Shown here: positions 33,688 through 45,499 of the stretch, one piece after another | Numbering within the stretch: the first letter of the stretch is position 1 | How the letters are laid out: every line of letters begins with the position of its first letter | From: Massilia aurea | GTDB lineage: Bacteria > Pseudomonadota > Gammaproteobacteria > Burkholderiales > Burkholderiaceae_D | DNA length: 64,000 bases | Direction of reading: 5' to 3' | NCBI RefSeq assembly: GCF_014200505.1 | Contig: NZ_JACHBX010000001.1 | Coordinates: 434,001 to 498,000 of the forward strand | The notes under the pieces: model-generated | What the model was told of the DNA's origin: nothing | The model's database searches: none | What the model saw: the letters and a program-made list of their open reading frames with translations, nothing else | Translations under genes and position numbers: made by a program

Positions 33688-35238
33688 TTACGCCGCGCGG
33701 CGCCGGAAGTCGCGCGGCCGGAATCCCAGCAGTGCGAGCATTGCAAAGTAGGTCACCGCACTGGCCACGATGATGCCCAGCAGTGCGCCGATGCGCAGGC
33801 CAGGCGTGGCTTTCATCGCCGCCCAGTCGAACTGCGCCTGGCCGAACCACGCCACGGCGCCCATGACCGCCACGCCGATGGCGAGCTTCAGGAAGAATTT
33901 GCCCCAACCCGGCTGCGGCGTGTAGATGCCGCGCTTGCGCAGGCCGATGTACAGGCAGGTGGCATTGATGCAGGCGCCCAGGCCAATCGACAGGGCCAGG
34001 CCCGCCACGCCCATCAGCGGCACGAAGATCAGGTTCATCAGCTGCGTGGCAACCAGCACGGCAACGGCGATGCGTACCGGCGTCTTGACGTCCTGGCGGG
34101 CGTAGAACGCCGGTGCCAGGATCTTGACGAGGATGATGCCCAGCAGGCCGGCGCTGTAGGCCATCAGCGGCATCGATGAATTGACCAGCGCTGCATCGTC
34201 GAATTTACCGTAGTGGAAGAGGGTGGCGATCATCGGCACGGCCAGCGTGGCCATGCCCACCGCGGCAGGCAGCGCAAGCAGGAAGGTCAGGCGCAGGCCC
34301 CAGTTCAGCAGCGCCGCGTATTCGGCGGTGTCGCCTTCGCTATTGGCTTTCGACAGCGATGGCAGCAGGATCGTGCCCAGGGCCACGCCCAGCATCGCGG
34401 TCGGGAATTCCATCAGGCGGTCGGCATACTGCAGCGCCGAGACGGCGCCGGCGGCCAGGCTGGCGGCGATGCCGGTATTGATCAACAGGCTGATCTGCGC
34501 TGCGGACACGGCGAACACGGCCGGGCCCATCTTCTTGAGCATGCGGCGCACGCCGGCGTCGCGCAGGCCCGTCAACGGATTGAACGAGATGCGCGGCAAC
34601 ATGCCGATTTTCACGAGCGACGGAATCTGGATCGCCACCTGCAGCAGGCCGCCGACGCAGACCGCAATCGCCATCGCGTAGATCGGCTGTTCGAGGTAAT
34701 TGACCAGCACGAGCGACGCGAAGATGAACGACAGGTTCAGCAGCACCGGCGTGAACGCGGGGATCTTGAACTGGCGCCAGGTATTCAGGATGCCGCCAGC
34801 CAGCGCGACAAACGACATGCAGGCGATGTACGGGAACATCATCTGCGTCATGATGACCGACGCGTTGTAGGCGCCGGGTGTCTCGCGCAGGTCGCCCGCC
34901 AGGACCATGATCAGGAGCGGGGCGCCGATGATGCCGACAATACTGGTGAGCACCGTGGCCCACAGCAGCGAGGTGGCGACATGGTCGACGAGGGTCTTGG
35001 TGGCGACGTCGCCATGCTGCGTCTTGTATTCGGACAGGATCGGCACGAACGCTTGCGAGAATGCGCCTTCGGCAAACAGGCGCCGCAGCAGGTTGGGCAG
35101 GCGGAACGCGATGATGAAGGCATCGGTGTACGCCGAGGCGCCGAAAGCGCGTGCAAACAGGCTTTCACGCAAGAGGCCGGTGACGCGCGAAAGCATCGTC
35201 ATGCTGGAGATGGCGGCGAGGGTTCTGAGCAGGTTCAT
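33688..35238 (-). CDS. murJ: Lipid II flippase MurJ
   Basis: A 516-residue polytopic membrane protein of the MVF family with about 14 helices. It begins MNLLRTLAAISSMTMLSRVTGLLRE and carries the conserved FGASAYTDAFIIAFRLPNLLRRLFAEGAF stretch containing the essential Arg/Asp residues of the cavity. MurJ moves lipid-linked peptidoglycan precursor across the inner membrane and is normally essential. The divergent placement next to rpsT is common in Burkholderiales. The converging hydrolase gene stops only 4 bases away. Confidence 0.96.
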   Translation of the reverse strand: MNLLRTLAAISSMTMLSRVTGLLRESLFARAFGASAYTDAFIIAFRLPNLLRRLFAEGAFSQAFVPILSEYKTQHGDVATKTLVDHVATSLLWATVLTSIVGIIGAPLLIMVLAGDLRETPGAYNASVIMTQMMFPYIACMSFVALAGGILNTWRQFKIPAFTPVLLNLSFIFASLVLVNYLEQPIYAMAIAVCVGGLLQVAIQIPSLVKIGMLPRISFNPLTGLRDAGVRRMLKKMGPAVFAVSAAQISLLINTGIAASLAAGAVSALQYADRLMEFPTAMLGVALGTILLPSLSKANSEGDTAEYAALLNWGLRLTFLLALPAAVGMATLAVPMIATLFHYGKFDDAALVNSSMPLMAYSAGLLGIILVKILAPAFYARQDVKTPVRIAVAVLVATQLMNLIFVPLMGVAGLALSIGLGACINATCLYIGLRKRGIYTPQPGWGKFFLKLAIGVAVMGAVAWFGQAQFDWAAMKATPGLRIGALLGIIVASAVTYFAMLALLGFRPRDFRRRAA

Positions 35239-35305
35239 GGCGCGAGATTATACTGGTGCAACTCGACCGGTACAGACATCCGGCCGACAATCTTTGAATT
35301 TTGAA

Positions 35306-35334
35306 TTGCCCAGACTTGAAAGCTTCGCTATAAT
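35306..35334 (+). promoter_or_regulatory. Sigma-70 promoter of rpsT
   Basis: A -35 box TTGCCC (35306-35311) and a perfect -10 box TATAAT (35329-35334) are separated by 17 bases. Transcription would start near 35341, about 107 bases before the rpsT ATG, leaving a leader that could carry S20 autoregulation. Confidence 0.75.
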
Positions 35335-35447
35335 CATGGGCTGTACTGAATTCTGTTAGCAGACACTAATCGTTGGGCAGGCTCCTGCGCCGGTTTAACA
35401 GTCGCTAATGTTTGCAAACGCAACTTGACCCCGATTTAGGAAATTCC

Positions 35448-35714
35448 ATGGCAAATACCGCACAAGCGCGCAAGCGCGCTCGTCAAGCAGTTAAGCAAAA
35501 CGCGCACAACTCGTCGCAGCGTTCGACCCTGCGTACCGCAATCAAGGCAGCTCGCAAAGCCATCCAGGCTGGCGACAAAGAAGCCGCGACCCTGATCTTC
35601 CAGCAGTCCGTGTCGAAAATCGACAGCATCGCTGACAAGAAAATCATCCACAAGAACAAAGCAGCGCGCCACAAGAGCCGCCTGGCTGCAGCCCTGAAAG
35701 CACTGTCGGCGTAA
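35448..35714 (+). CDS. rpsT: 30S ribosomal protein S20
   Basis: An 88-residue Lys/Arg/Ala-rich helical protein ([18 protein letters not shown], then [18 protein letters not shown] and [18 protein letters not shown]) with all features of bacterial S20, which binds 16S rRNA in the body of the small subunit. It is monocistronic, with a strong promoter upstream and an intrinsic terminator downstream. AGGAAA precedes the ATG. Confidence 0.98.
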   Translation: MANTAQARKRARQAVKQNAHNSSQRSTLRTAIKAARKAIQAGDKEAATLIFQQSVSKIDSIADKKIIHKNKAARHKSRLAAALKALSA

Positions 35715-35766
35715 AGCCCGCGTGCGTGCGGCCTTCTGGCCGCGCAGGCAAGTTCTGTGCAGTGGA

Positions 35767-35802
35767 AAGACCCGCCCGACTTCGGTCCTGGCGGGTTTTT
35801 TT
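35767..35802 (+). terminator. Intrinsic terminator after rpsT
   Basis: Stem ACCCGCC / GGCGGGT with a 13-base loop and a run of seven T. Confidence 0.85.
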
Positions 35803-35903
35803 GCTTGGCACTTCAATTTTTCTATCCGGAATGCATGGCGGGGTTGTCGATAACGTAAAAACTGGTGTCCGCCGCAAAGGTGGGGCATAATATGGCGCGT
35901 CTT

Positions 35904-35919
35904 ATGTCTTATAGAAGAC
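35904..35919. promoter_or_regulatory. Inverted repeat upstream of the monomeric IDH gene
   Basis: GTCTT-ATAG-AAGAC (35906-35919) is a small inverted repeat within ATGTCTTATAGAAGAC. It resembles GntR-type operators of the form GTCTTATATAAGAC. It lies about 210 bases before the idh ATG, near a CATAATAT box (about 35886-35893). The rest of 35803-36128 holds nothing else I can name. Confidence 0.4.
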
Positions 35920-36128
35920 TGGCGTTAAAGACAGGTTTCGCGGCCTTGCACGAAGCGGCCGCCCAACCAACGGAATGTACGCCGGTGCGCTCTGGCCCTC
36001 CCGTCGCAGACAGGGGTAGAATGTCCGGCATCGGCGCCCAGTGCCCGCAGCGCATCTATTGATGGGCTGTGGCCAATTGTCAGTTTTTACTACGCGCGAC
36101 GTTGTCGCGATTACCGAGGAAAATGTGC

Positions 36129-38360
<2,232 letters not shown>

Positions 38361-38382
38361 ACTGAACGGCTGCTGTAACTGA

Positions 38383-38414
38383 AACCCGCCGGCCGCAAGG
38401 TCGGCGGGTTTTTA
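38383..38414. terminator. Terminator between idh and rluE
   Basis: Stem AAACCCGCCG / CGGCGGGTTT with a T-run on the right and A residues on the left. It ends idh on the + strand and may also end rluE on the - strand, as it overlaps the last codons of that gene. Confidence 0.85.
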
Positions 38415-38978
38415 TTTGCCCGCGTGGCGCGAATACGCCGGCACGTCGATGAATTCGCCCGGCAGCAATGGATGCGTGCTCAGGGAAAACGGGCCGATAC
38501 TGCTGCGCACCAGACGCAGCGTCGGCAAGCCCACGGCCGCCGTCATCCGGCGCACCTGACGGTTCTTGCCTTCTTCGAGCGTGATCGCGATCCAGCTGGT
38601 GGGCTTGTCCTGGCGCGCGCGGATCGGTGGGTTGCGCGGCCACAGCCACTTGGGTTCGGCGATACGCGCGGCGCGGCACGGCTTGGTGACGAAGTCGCCC
38701 AGATCGAGCGGTGCTTGCAGGCGCGCCATGGCGGCGGCATCGGGCACGCCATCGACCTGCACCAGGTAGGTCTTGGCTTCCTTGTGATCCGGATGGGCGA
38801 TCTTGTGCTGGAGCTGGCCGTCGTCGGTCAAGAGCATCAGGCCTTCGCTGTCGGCGTCGAGCCGGCCAGCGGGGTAGATGCCGGGAATCTTGAGATAGTC
38901 AGCAAGACATTCGCGGCCTTCCTGGGACGAGAACTGGCACAGGACCTGGAAAGGTTTATTGAAGAGGATCAGGGACAT
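38412..38978 (-). CDS. rluE: 23S rRNA pseudouridine synthase, RluE-like
   Basis: A 188-residue RsuA/RluB/E/F family enzyme without the S4 domain. It begins MSLILFNKPFQVLCQF and carries the catalytic motif GRLDADSEGLMLLT (Asp41), KTYLVQVDGVPD, and the C-terminal EEGKNRQVRRMTAAVGLPTLRL-type segment. The short length fits RluE, which modifies one uridine in 23S rRNA. ATG 38978 is chosen because the family N-terminus begins there; the upstream in-frame extension is not conserved-looking. No clear Shine-Dalgarno precedes it. It is divergent to icd. Confidence 0.9.
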   Translation of the reverse strand: MSLILFNKPFQVLCQFSSQEGRECLADYLKIPGIYPAGRLDADSEGLMLLTDDGQLQHKIAHPDHKEAKTYLVQVDGVPDAAAMARLQAPLDLGDFVTKPCRAARIAEPKWLWPRNPPIRARQDKPTSWIAITLEEGKNRQVRRMTAAVGLPTLRLVRSSIGPFSLSTHPLLPGEFIDVPAYSRHAGK

Positions 38979-39098
38979 GAAGGTGCAGAGAAACGAATGA
39001 AAGGGCGGCCAGCCGGTAGCGTGGCAATATGGCAAAATACTGGGGCATAATGAAGAGCAGCCCTCGGCTGACGCTGGCAACGGCGACATTGTAAGCGA

Positions 39099-39122
39099 GT
39101 TAGTAACGTCGTTAGTAACGTC
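39099..39122. repeat. Tandem 12-bp repeat containing a palindrome, upstream of icd
   Basis: Two adjacent copies of GTTAGTAACGTC. Each copy contains the perfect palindrome GTTA-G-TAAC. The array lies 37 bases before the icd ATG, in the rluE/icd divergent region, so it may be an operator. Confidence 0.6.
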
Positions 39123-39159
39123 GTTCGCACCGCCTTTCGCCACCTACCTGGAGAACTTG

Positions 39160-40413
39160 ATGTACCAGCATATCACCGTCCCGCCTGCGGGCCAGAAGAT
39201 CACCGTCAATGCCGATTTCAGCCTGAACGTGCCGGCCACGCCGATCATTCCGTATATCGAGGGTGACGGCACGGGCGCGGACATCACACCGGTGATGAAG
39301 AAGGTGGTCGACGCAGCCGTGCACAAGGCCTATGGCGGTGAACGCAACATTGCCTGGATGGAGATCTTTGCCGGCGAAAAGGCGACCAAACGCTACGGCG
39401 CCGACGTCTGGCTGCCCGCCGAAGCACTGGATGTGCTGAAGGAGTACGTTGTCTCGATCAAGGGCCCGCTGACCACGCCCGTCGGCGGCGGCATCCGCTC
39501 GCTCAATGTCGCGCTGCGCCAGGAGCTCGATCTGTACGTCTGCCTGCGCCCGGTGCGCTATTTCACCGGCGTGCCGTCGCCACTGAAGCAGCCGGAAAAG
39601 ACCGACATGGTCATCTTCCGTGAAAATTCCGAGGACATCTACGCCGGCATCGAATGGGAGGCCGGCTCGGAAGGTGCGCAAAAGCTGATCGCATTCCTGA
39701 AGGCCGAGCTGGGTGTGTCGAAGGTCCGTTTCCCGGCCACGTCGGCCCTGGGCCTCAAGCCCGTCTCGATCGAAGGCACCGAGCGCCTCGTGCGCAAGGC
39801 GATCCAGTACGCGATCGACCACGACAAGCCATCGGTGACGCTGGTCCACAAGGGCAATATCATGAAGTACACCGAAGGGGGCTTCCGGGACTGGGGCTAC
39901 GCCCTGGCGCAGAAGGAATTCGGGGCCGAGCTGTTCGACGGCGGCCCATGGTGCAAGCTCAAGAATCCAAAGACCGGGCGCGACATCATGATCAAGGACT
40001 CGATCGCCGATGCCTTCCTGCAGCAGATCCTGTTGCGTCCCGCCGAATACAGCGTGATCGCCACGCTGAACCTGAACGGCGATTACATTTCCGATGCACT
40101 GGCGGCTCAGGTTGGCGGCATCGGTATCGCGCCGGGCGCGAACATGTCCGATTCGGTCGCGATGTTCGAAGCGACCCACGGCACGGCGCCGAAGTACGCC
40201 GGCAAGGATTACGTGAATCCCGGCTCGCTGATCCTGTCTGCCGAGATGATGCTGCGCCACATGGGCTGGAGCGAAGCGGCCGACCTGATCATCGCGGCGA
40301 TGGGCAAGGCCATTGTGTCGAAAAAAGTGACCTACGATTTCGCGCGCCTGATGGAAGGGGCGACGCAGGTGTCGTGCTCGGGCTTTGGCGAAGTGCTGAT
40401 CGAACAGATGTGA
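39160..40413 (+). CDS. icd: NADP-dependent isocitrate dehydrogenase, dimeric type
   Basis: A 417-residue enzyme of the isocitrate/isopropylmalate dehydrogenase family: [17 protein letters not shown], the substrate-binding [14 protein letters not shown] with the phosphorylatable Ser in [27 protein letters not shown] and the NADP site [13 protein letters not shown]. It belongs to the Escherichia coli Icd type, regulated in other bacteria by AceK. GGAG lies 6 bases before ATG 39160. It performs the same reaction as the monomeric enzyme at 36129 but is unrelated in sequence; the two may serve different growth conditions. Confidence 0.96.
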   Translation: MYQHITVPPAGQKITVNADFSLNVPATPIIPYIEGDGTGADITPVMKKVVDAAVHKAYGGERNIAWMEIFAGEKATKRYGADVWLPAEALDVLKEYVVSIKGPLTTPVGGGIRSLNVALRQELDLYVCLRPVRYFTGVPSPLKQPEKTDMVIFRENSEDIYAGIEWEAGSEGAQKLIAFLKAELGVSKVRFPATSALGLKPVSIEGTERLVRKAIQYAIDHDKPSVTLVHKGNIMKYTEGGFRDWGYALAQKEFGAELFDGGPWCKLKNPKTGRDIMIKDSIADAFLQQILLRPAEYSVIATLNLNGDYISDALAAQVGGIGIAPGANMSDSVAMFEATHGTAPKYAGKDYVNPGSLILSAEMMLRHMGWSEAADLIIAAMGKAIVSKKVTYDFARLMEGATQVSCSGFGEVLIEQM

Positions 40414-40445
40414 GGTGCAGCCCGTCGGCGGTTGCGGCGGGCGAA

Positions 40446-40476
40446 AAAAAACCCCACTGTGACAGTGGGGTTCTTC
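40446..40476. terminator. Terminator between icd and the cold-shock gene
   Basis: Stem ACCCCACTG / CAGTGGGGT with the loop TGA; an A-run on the left makes it a good terminator for the - strand csp gene, while the right side has only a short T stretch. Confidence 0.8.
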
Positions 40477-40495
40477 GCTTCCGGAAGGGGAATGA

Positions 40496-40699
40496 TTAGT
40501 TACCCTGGATGTTGGAAGCTTGCTTGCCTTTAGGGCCTTGCGTGACTTCGAATTGGACTTTTTGACCTTCTTTGAGGGTCTTAAAACCGTTCATGTTGAT
40601 TGCGGAGAAGTGTGCGAACAGATCCTCGCCGCCGTCATCAGGCGTGATGAAGCCAAAGCCTTTGGAATCATTGAACCACTTAACAGTACCAGTTGCCAT
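40496..40699 (-). CDS. Cold-shock domain protein (CspA family)
   Basis: A 67-residue single-stranded nucleic acid binding protein: [20 protein letters not shown] with RNP1 KGFGFI, RNP2 DLFAHF, and the C-terminal [19 protein letters not shown]. It acts as an RNA chaperone; whether it is cold-inducible or constitutive is not visible. The long space upstream on its strand suggests a long 5' leader as in regulated csp genes. Confidence 0.97.
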   Translation of the reverse strand: MATGTVKWFNDSKGFGFITPDDGGEDLFAHFSAINMNGFKTLKEGQKVQFEVTQGPKGKQASNIQGN

Positions 40700-41015
40700 A
40701 AAAGAACTTTCAAATTTAACAAATCACACTAGCCATAAAAGCAAGAAACCTCTTGCCCTCCTCAGCCTGCTCACTTCTTATCAACGAGTACATAAGTACA
40801 AAGTCGATGACTGCATTGTTGGTGGAATAATCACGCAAGTCAAGGGGTTTGGGGCGCGGGTTGTCAAATTTTTCATCGAATTCCTGTGCGCCGGACTTGA
40901 TTTCGGCAATCGAAACGCCATCTGCGCAGTTATCCGAAAAAGCGTAAGATGGAAATATCAGAAAACGAGCTGATGTTTACGCTCGGCACCAACCTCGGAA
41001 GTATTAGAATACCCC
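40700..41015. other. Divergent region between csp and clpS
   Basis: About 315 bases without a gene. It probably contains the csp promoter and 5' leader on the - strand and the clpS promoter on the + strand. A short inverted repeat GTATT-AG-AATAC (41001-41012) sits directly before the clpS start. Confidence 0.5.
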
Positions 41016-41318
41016 ATGGCAACGAAGCACGATACTGAACAACTGCTAGAGCGGCAGACCGTCAAACCGCCTCCGCTATACCAGGTGGCGCTACTGAACG
41101 ATGATTACACGCCGATGGAATTTGTCGTGGCCGTGATCCAGGAGTATTTCAACAAGGATCGGGAAACGGCCACGCAGATCATGCTGTCGGTGCACCAGAA
41201 TGGCAAAGGGGTGTGCGGCGTGTTTTCCAAAGATATAGCGTGTACCAAAGTGGAGTTTGTCTTAACGCATGCACGCAAGGCAGGGCATCCCCTGCAGTGC
41301 GTGATGGAGGAAGTATGA
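41016..41318 (+). CDS. clpS: ATP-dependent Clp protease adaptor ClpS
   Basis: A 100-residue adaptor with the core [20 protein letters not shown], the helix [17 protein letters not shown] and the terminal ALQCVMEE-like segment; the acidic/aliphatic pocket for N-degron binding is present. It delivers N-end-rule substrates to ClpAP. Its stop overlaps the clpA start (ATGA), giving the usual clpS-clpA operon. Confidence 0.97.
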   Translation: MATKHDTEQLLERQTVKPPPLYQVALLNDDYTPMEFVVAVIQEYFNKDRETATQIMLSVHQNGKGVCGVFSKDIACTKVEFVLTHARKAGHPLQCVMEEV

Positions 41319-43615
41319 TTGCGCAGGAACTTGAAGTATCCCTACACATGGCCTTTGTCGAGGCACGCCAGGCACGCCACGAGTTCATCACCGTGGAACA
41401 CCTGCTATTGGCATTGCTCGATAATCCTTCGGCCGCCGAAGTCCTGCGTGCATGCGCGGTCAATATTGAAGACCTGCGCAAGACCCTGACGAATTTCATC
41501 GGCGACAACACCCCAACCGTGCCTGGCACGGGCGAGGTGGACACCCAGCCGACGCTTGGTTTCCAGCGCGTGATCCAGCGCGCGATCATGCACGTGCAGT
41601 CAGCGTCCAACGGCAAGAAGGAAGTCACCGGCGCCAACGTGCTGGTGGCAATCTTCGGCGAAAAAGACTCGCACGCGGTGTACTACCTGCACCAGCAGGG
41701 CGTGACCCGTCTCGACGTGGTCAATTTCATTTCGCACGGCGTGCGCAAGGACCAGCAGGTCGACACGTCCAAGGCGCCGGAAGGCGTCGAGGAAGCGCAG
41801 GTCGAAGGCCAGGCCAAAGAGAGCCCGCTGGACCAGTTCACGCAGAACCTGAACAAGGCTGCAGCCGATGGCAAGATCGATCCGCTGATCGGGCGCGAAG
41901 AAGAAGTCGATCGCGTCATCCAGATCCTGTGCCGTCGCCGCAAGAACAATCCGCTGCTGGTGGGCGAGGCGGGCGTGGGTAAAACCGCGATCGCCGAAGG
42001 CCTGGCATGGCGCATCGTCCAGGAAGACGTGCCTGAAATCCTGCAGAACGCTGTCGTGTTCTCGCTGGACATGGGCGCGCTGCTGGCCGGCACCAAGTAC
42101 CGCGGTGATTTCGAGCAGCGCCTGAAGGCCGTGCTCAAGCAGATCAAGGACACGCCGAACGGCATCCTGTTCATCGACGAGATCCACACGATCATCGGCG
42201 CCGGTTCGGCCTCGGGCGGTACGCTCGACGCATCGAACCTGCTCAAGCCTGCGTTGGCCAATGGCCAGCTCAAGTGCATTGGTGCGACCACGTTCACCGA
42301 GTACCGCGGCGTGTTCGAAAAAGACCACGCGCTGTCGCGCCGGTTCCAGAAGGTCGACGTCAATGAGCCGACCGTCGAACAGACCATCGCGATCCTGCGT
42401 GGCCTGAAGTCGCGCTTCGAAGAGCACCACGGCGTGAAGTACTCGGCCTCGGCCCTGACCACCGCCGCCGAGCTGGCTGCGCGCTTCATCAATGACCGTC
42501 ACCTGCCCGACAAGGCCATCGACGTGATCGACGAAGCCGGCGCCGCTCAGCGCGTGCTGCCGAAGTCGAAGCAGAAGAAAACGATCGGCAAGACCGAGAT
42601 CGAGGACATCATCGCCAAGATCGCGCGTATTCCGCCGCAGTCGGTCAATCAGGACGACCGCAGCAAGCTGCAGACGATCGACCGCGATCTGCGCAACGTC
42701 GTGTTCGGGCAAGACCCGGCGATCGAGGCGCTGTCGGCCGCGATCAAGATGGCGCGTGCTGGCCTGGGCAAGACGGACAAGCCAATCGGCTCGTTCCTGT
42801 TCTCGGGTCCGACCGGTGTCGGCAAGACCGAGGTCGCCAAGCAGCTCGCCTTCATCCTGGGCATCGAGCTGGTGCGCTTCGACATGTCCGAGTACATGGA
42901 GCGGCACGCTGTTTCGCGCCTGATCGGCGCGCCACCGGGCTACGTTGGTTTCGACCAGGGCGGTCTGCTGACCGAAGCGATCACCAAGAAGCCGCACACC
43001 GTGCTGCTGCTGGACGAGATTGAAAAAGCCCACCCGGACATTTTCAACATCCTGCTGCAGGTGATGGACCATGGCACGCTGACCGACAACAACGGTCGCA
43101 AGGCCGACTTCCGCAACGTGATCATTGTCATGACCACGAACGCGGGCGCCGAAAGCCTGACCAAGCGCTCGGTGGGTTTCGTCAACTCGCGTGAAGCGGG
43201 CGACGAAATGGGCGACATCAAGCGCATGTTCACGCCGGAGTTCCGCAACCGTCTGGATGCGATCATCAGCTTCCGCGCGCTGGACGAAGACATCATCCTG
43301 CGCGTCGTCGACAAGTTCCTGATGCAGCTGGAAGAGCAGCTGCACGAGAAAAAAGTCGAAGCCATCTTCACCGAGAAGCTGCGCAAGTTCCTCGGCCAGA
43401 AAGGGTTCGACCCGTCGATGGGTGCACGACCGATGTCCCGCCTGATCCAGGACATGATCCGCAAGGCCCTGGCCGACGAACTGCTGTTTGGTCGCCTGAC
43501 CAACGGTGGCCGCGTCACGGTCGACCTGAACGAAAAGGACGAGGTTGTCCTCGAATTCCCCGAGGGCGATGTCAGCCCGCCAGCGGCCCCGGCCGAGACG
43601 GTCGAAATCGAGTAA
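41315..43615 (+). CDS. clpA: ATP-dependent Clp protease ATP-binding subunit ClpA
   Basis: A 766-residue AAA+ unfoldase: N-domain ([20 protein letters not shown]), first AAA domain with Walker [10 protein letters not shown] (near residue 218), second AAA domain with GPTGVGKTE (near residue 500) and sensor/arginine-finger regions, and the IGF-type ClpP-docking loop region is in the expected part of domain 2. No M-domain, which separates it from ClpB. It unfolds proteins for ClpP. Start at ATG 41315, coupled to clpS. A terminator follows. Confidence 0.97.
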   Translation: MIAQELEVSLHMAFVEARQARHEFITVEHLLLALLDNPSAAEVLRACAVNIEDLRKTLTNFIGDNTPTVPGTGEVDTQPTLGFQRVIQRAIMHVQSASNGKKEVTGANVLVAIFGEKDSHAVYYLHQQGVTRLDVVNFISHGVRKDQQVDTSKAPEGVEEAQVEGQAKESPLDQFTQNLNKAAADGKIDPLIGREEEVDRVIQILCRRRKNNPLLVGEAGVGKTAIAEGLAWRIVQEDVPEILQNAVVFSLDMGALLAGTKYRGDFEQRLKAVLKQIKDTPNGILFIDEIHTIIGAGSASGGTLDASNLLKPALANGQLKCIGATTFTEYRGVFEKDHALSRRFQKVDVNEPTVEQTIAILRGLKSRFEEHHGVKYSASALTTAAELAARFINDRHLPDKAIDVIDEAGAAQRVLPKSKQKKTIGKTEIEDIIAKIARIPPQSVNQDDRSKLQTIDRDLRNVVFGQDPAIEALSAAIKMARAGLGKTDKPIGSFLFSGPTGVGKTEVAKQLAFILGIELVRFDMSEYMERHAVSRLIGAPPGYVGFDQGGLLTEAITKKPHTVLLLDEIEKAHPDIFNILLQVMDHGTLTDNNGRKADFRNVIIVMTTNAGAESLTKRSVGFVNSREAGDEMGDIKRMFTPEFRNRLDAIISFRALDEDIILRVVDKFLMQLEEQLHEKKVEAIFTEKLRKFLGQKGFDPSMGARPMSRLIQDMIRKALADELLFGRLTNGGRVTVDLNEKDEVVLEFPEGDVSPPAAPAETVEIE

Positions 43616-43631
43616 GCAGGTTCGCTCCCGC

Positions 43632-43667
43632 AAAAGCCCGCGCACGCAAGTGCCGCGGGCTTTTTTT
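43632..43667 (+). terminator. Intrinsic terminator after clpA
   Basis: Stem AAAGCCCGCG / CGCGGGCTTT with an 11-base loop and a T7 tail. Confidence 0.9.
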
Positions 43668-43807
43668 ATACCGAGTGGAACCCACACGTAACGTTGATTG
43701 CGCATTTCTTCGATGCAATCCGAGTTACTGCGGGGCCATTTCACAGGCCTGTCATCGTTGCTTCCTACACTGTGCGTACACGCTGTTTCACTCTCACGAA
43801 GATCCCA

Positions 43808-45373
43808 ATGCGACTCGCACCGCGCAACACGTTTACCAAGCTCATCGGCGCCTTTGGCATCCTGTCCCTCGTCATCGTCCTCATCGCCGCCGTTGCCGTC
43901 TGGCGCATGCACGCGGCCGACGTCATCACGTCGAACTTGGTCGACGACAAGCTGGCCAAGCAGCAACTGACGTCCGAGCTGCTGGGCATCGCGCGGCTGA
44001 ATGGCTCGCGCGCCGTCTCGATCGCGCGCAGCGACAGCCTGGAACTGGGTGATTATTTTGGCGCGCAACTTGCCGAGGGCCGCAAGCTCGCCAGCGACAT
44101 CGAGGAGAAACTGGGCACGCTGCCCGCCACGCCCCAGGAACGCACGCTGATCGAAGGCGCCAGTGCCAACAAGGCCGCGCTGGCCGCGATCCAGGCCGAG
44201 CTGTTCAAGGCCAAGGACCTGGGCCAGACAGGCCTCGTCGAAGACATCCTCACCAAGCGCTGGGAGCCGGCCTATCGCGCCGAAGTCGCCGCGCTCGAGG
44301 GCCTGCTGACCCACGAGAGCACCGAAGCGCACCGCCTAGCCGACGCGTCGGCAGCGGAATCGAGCTTCAGCAAGGCGCTGCTGCTGGCGCTGGGTGGCGC
44401 CGCGCTGGCCGTCGCCGGTGGTCTTGCGTGGCTGCTGACCCGCAACCTGGTGGGGCCGCTCAGGCAAGCGGCGACGCTGGCCGAGCAGGTGGCCCATGGC
44501 GACCTGCGCCCGACCATCAGTCACACCCGTACCGATGAAATCGGCCGCCTGTTCGACGCACTCAATGGCATGACGCACGGCGTCTCGGGCACCGTGGCGC
44601 AAGTGCTGCAAGGGGCGCAGGCAATCGATGCAGCGTCCAGTGAAATCGCGGAAGGCAACCAGGACCTGTCGATCCGCACCGAGCGCCAGGCCGAATCGCT
44701 GCGCGAGACGGTGACAGCGATGGACGAACTGTCGGGTGCCATCGCCAGCAACAACGCCAATGCACAGCAGGCCAATGCGCTGGCCCAGACCGCGTCCGGC
44801 GTGGCCGCCGAAGGTGCGCAGGCCGTGGGTCAGCTGGTCGTGCGCATGGGGGCGATCAAGGCGTCGGCTGCGCGCATCGTGGACATCACCGGGATGATCG
44901 ACAGCATCGCTTTCCAGACGAATATCCTCGCCCTGAACGCCGCGGTGGAAGCGGCGCGGGCCGGCAGCGAGGGGCGGGGCTTTGCCGTGGTGGCCGCCGA
45001 AGTGCGCAACCTGGCGCAGCACTCGGCTGGCGCCGCGAAAGAAATCAAGAAGCTGATCGGCGAATCGTCGCGCGAGATCGAGGCAGGTACCGGCATCGCC
45101 GAAGCAGCCGGCTCGACCATGCGCACCATGCTGCAGCACGTGCATGACGTGGCGGGCATCCTGGGCGAAATCCACACTGCCAGCGCCGGTCAGGCCAACG
45201 GCGTGTCGCAAGTGAGCCGCGCGATTGCCGAGATGGACCTCTCGACCCAGCAGAATGCGGCGATGGTGGAAGAGGCGGCAGCAGCGGCCGCCTCGATGCG
45301 CCAGCAGGCCGCGGAGTTGTCGGCGCTGGTGGCGACGTTCAAGTTACGTCAAGAGCCTCTGTTGCTGGCGTAG
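43808..45373 (+). CDS. Methyl-accepting chemotaxis protein
   Basis: A 521-residue receptor: transmembrane helix 1 (about 12-34), a periplasmic four-helix-bundle type sensor domain (about 35-188), transmembrane helix 2 (about 190-211), HAMP domain (about 213-265) and a cytoplasmic signalling domain whose hairpin tip reads [20 protein letters not shown], with [16 protein letters not shown] after it. No CheR/CheB pentapeptide is seen at the C-terminus (QEPLLLA). The ligand is unknown. The stop codon TAG lies inside a repeated extragenic palindrome, so the last codons and the repeat are joined. Confidence 0.95.
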   Translation: MRLAPRNTFTKLIGAFGILSLVIVLIAAVAVWRMHAADVITSNLVDDKLAKQQLTSELLGIARLNGSRAVSIARSDSLELGDYFGAQLAEGRKLASDIEEKLGTLPATPQERTLIEGASANKAALAAIQAELFKAKDLGQTGLVEDILTKRWEPAYRAEVAALEGLLTHESTEAHRLADASAAESSFSKALLLALGGAALAVAGGLAWLLTRNLVGPLRQAATLAEQVAHGDLRPTISHTRTDEIGRLFDALNGMTHGVSGTVAQVLQGAQAIDAASSEIAEGNQDLSIRTERQAESLRETVTAMDELSGAIASNNANAQQANALAQTASGVAAEGAQAVGQLVVRMGAIKASAARIVDITGMIDSIAFQTNILALNAAVEAARAGSEGRGFAVVAAEVRNLAQHSAGAAKEIKKLIGESSREIEAGTGIAEAAGSTMRTMLQHVHDVAGILGEIHTASAGQANGVSQVSRAIAEMDLSTQQNAAMVEEAAAAAASMRQQAAELSALVATFKLRQEPLLLA

Positions 45374-45400
45374 GGTGGACGGCTGCGCCGTCCACGCGGT
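45370..45400. repeat. REP-like palindrome, family A (solo copy)
   Basis: The element GTAGGGTGGACGG-CTGC-GCCGTCCACGCGGT has a stem GGACGG/CCGTCC. It is 29 of 31 identical to the left half of the element at 63304-63404. It overlaps the TAG stop of the chemotaxis gene. Confidence 0.8.
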
Positions 45401-45499
45401 GATGGTTAGCGGCACGGTCATCCGGGACGAAATCGACATCGGGTTTCAGGCGTCAGTTTTGAGCGCGATTGGGCATCGAATCACCGGCAATTCACCCAA

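Noticed and set aside
38979-39143. N-terminal extension of RluE to 243 residues
   Set aside because: The extra residues run into the icd promoter repeat and do not resemble a pseudouridine synthase N-terminus; ATG 38978 gives the family start.
41600-44332. A 910-codon open frame on the - strand opposite clpA and the chemotaxis gene
   Set aside because: It lies antisense to two certain genes and arises from high third-position GC. Its product is low-complexity His/Gln/Asp/Arg-rich with no family features.
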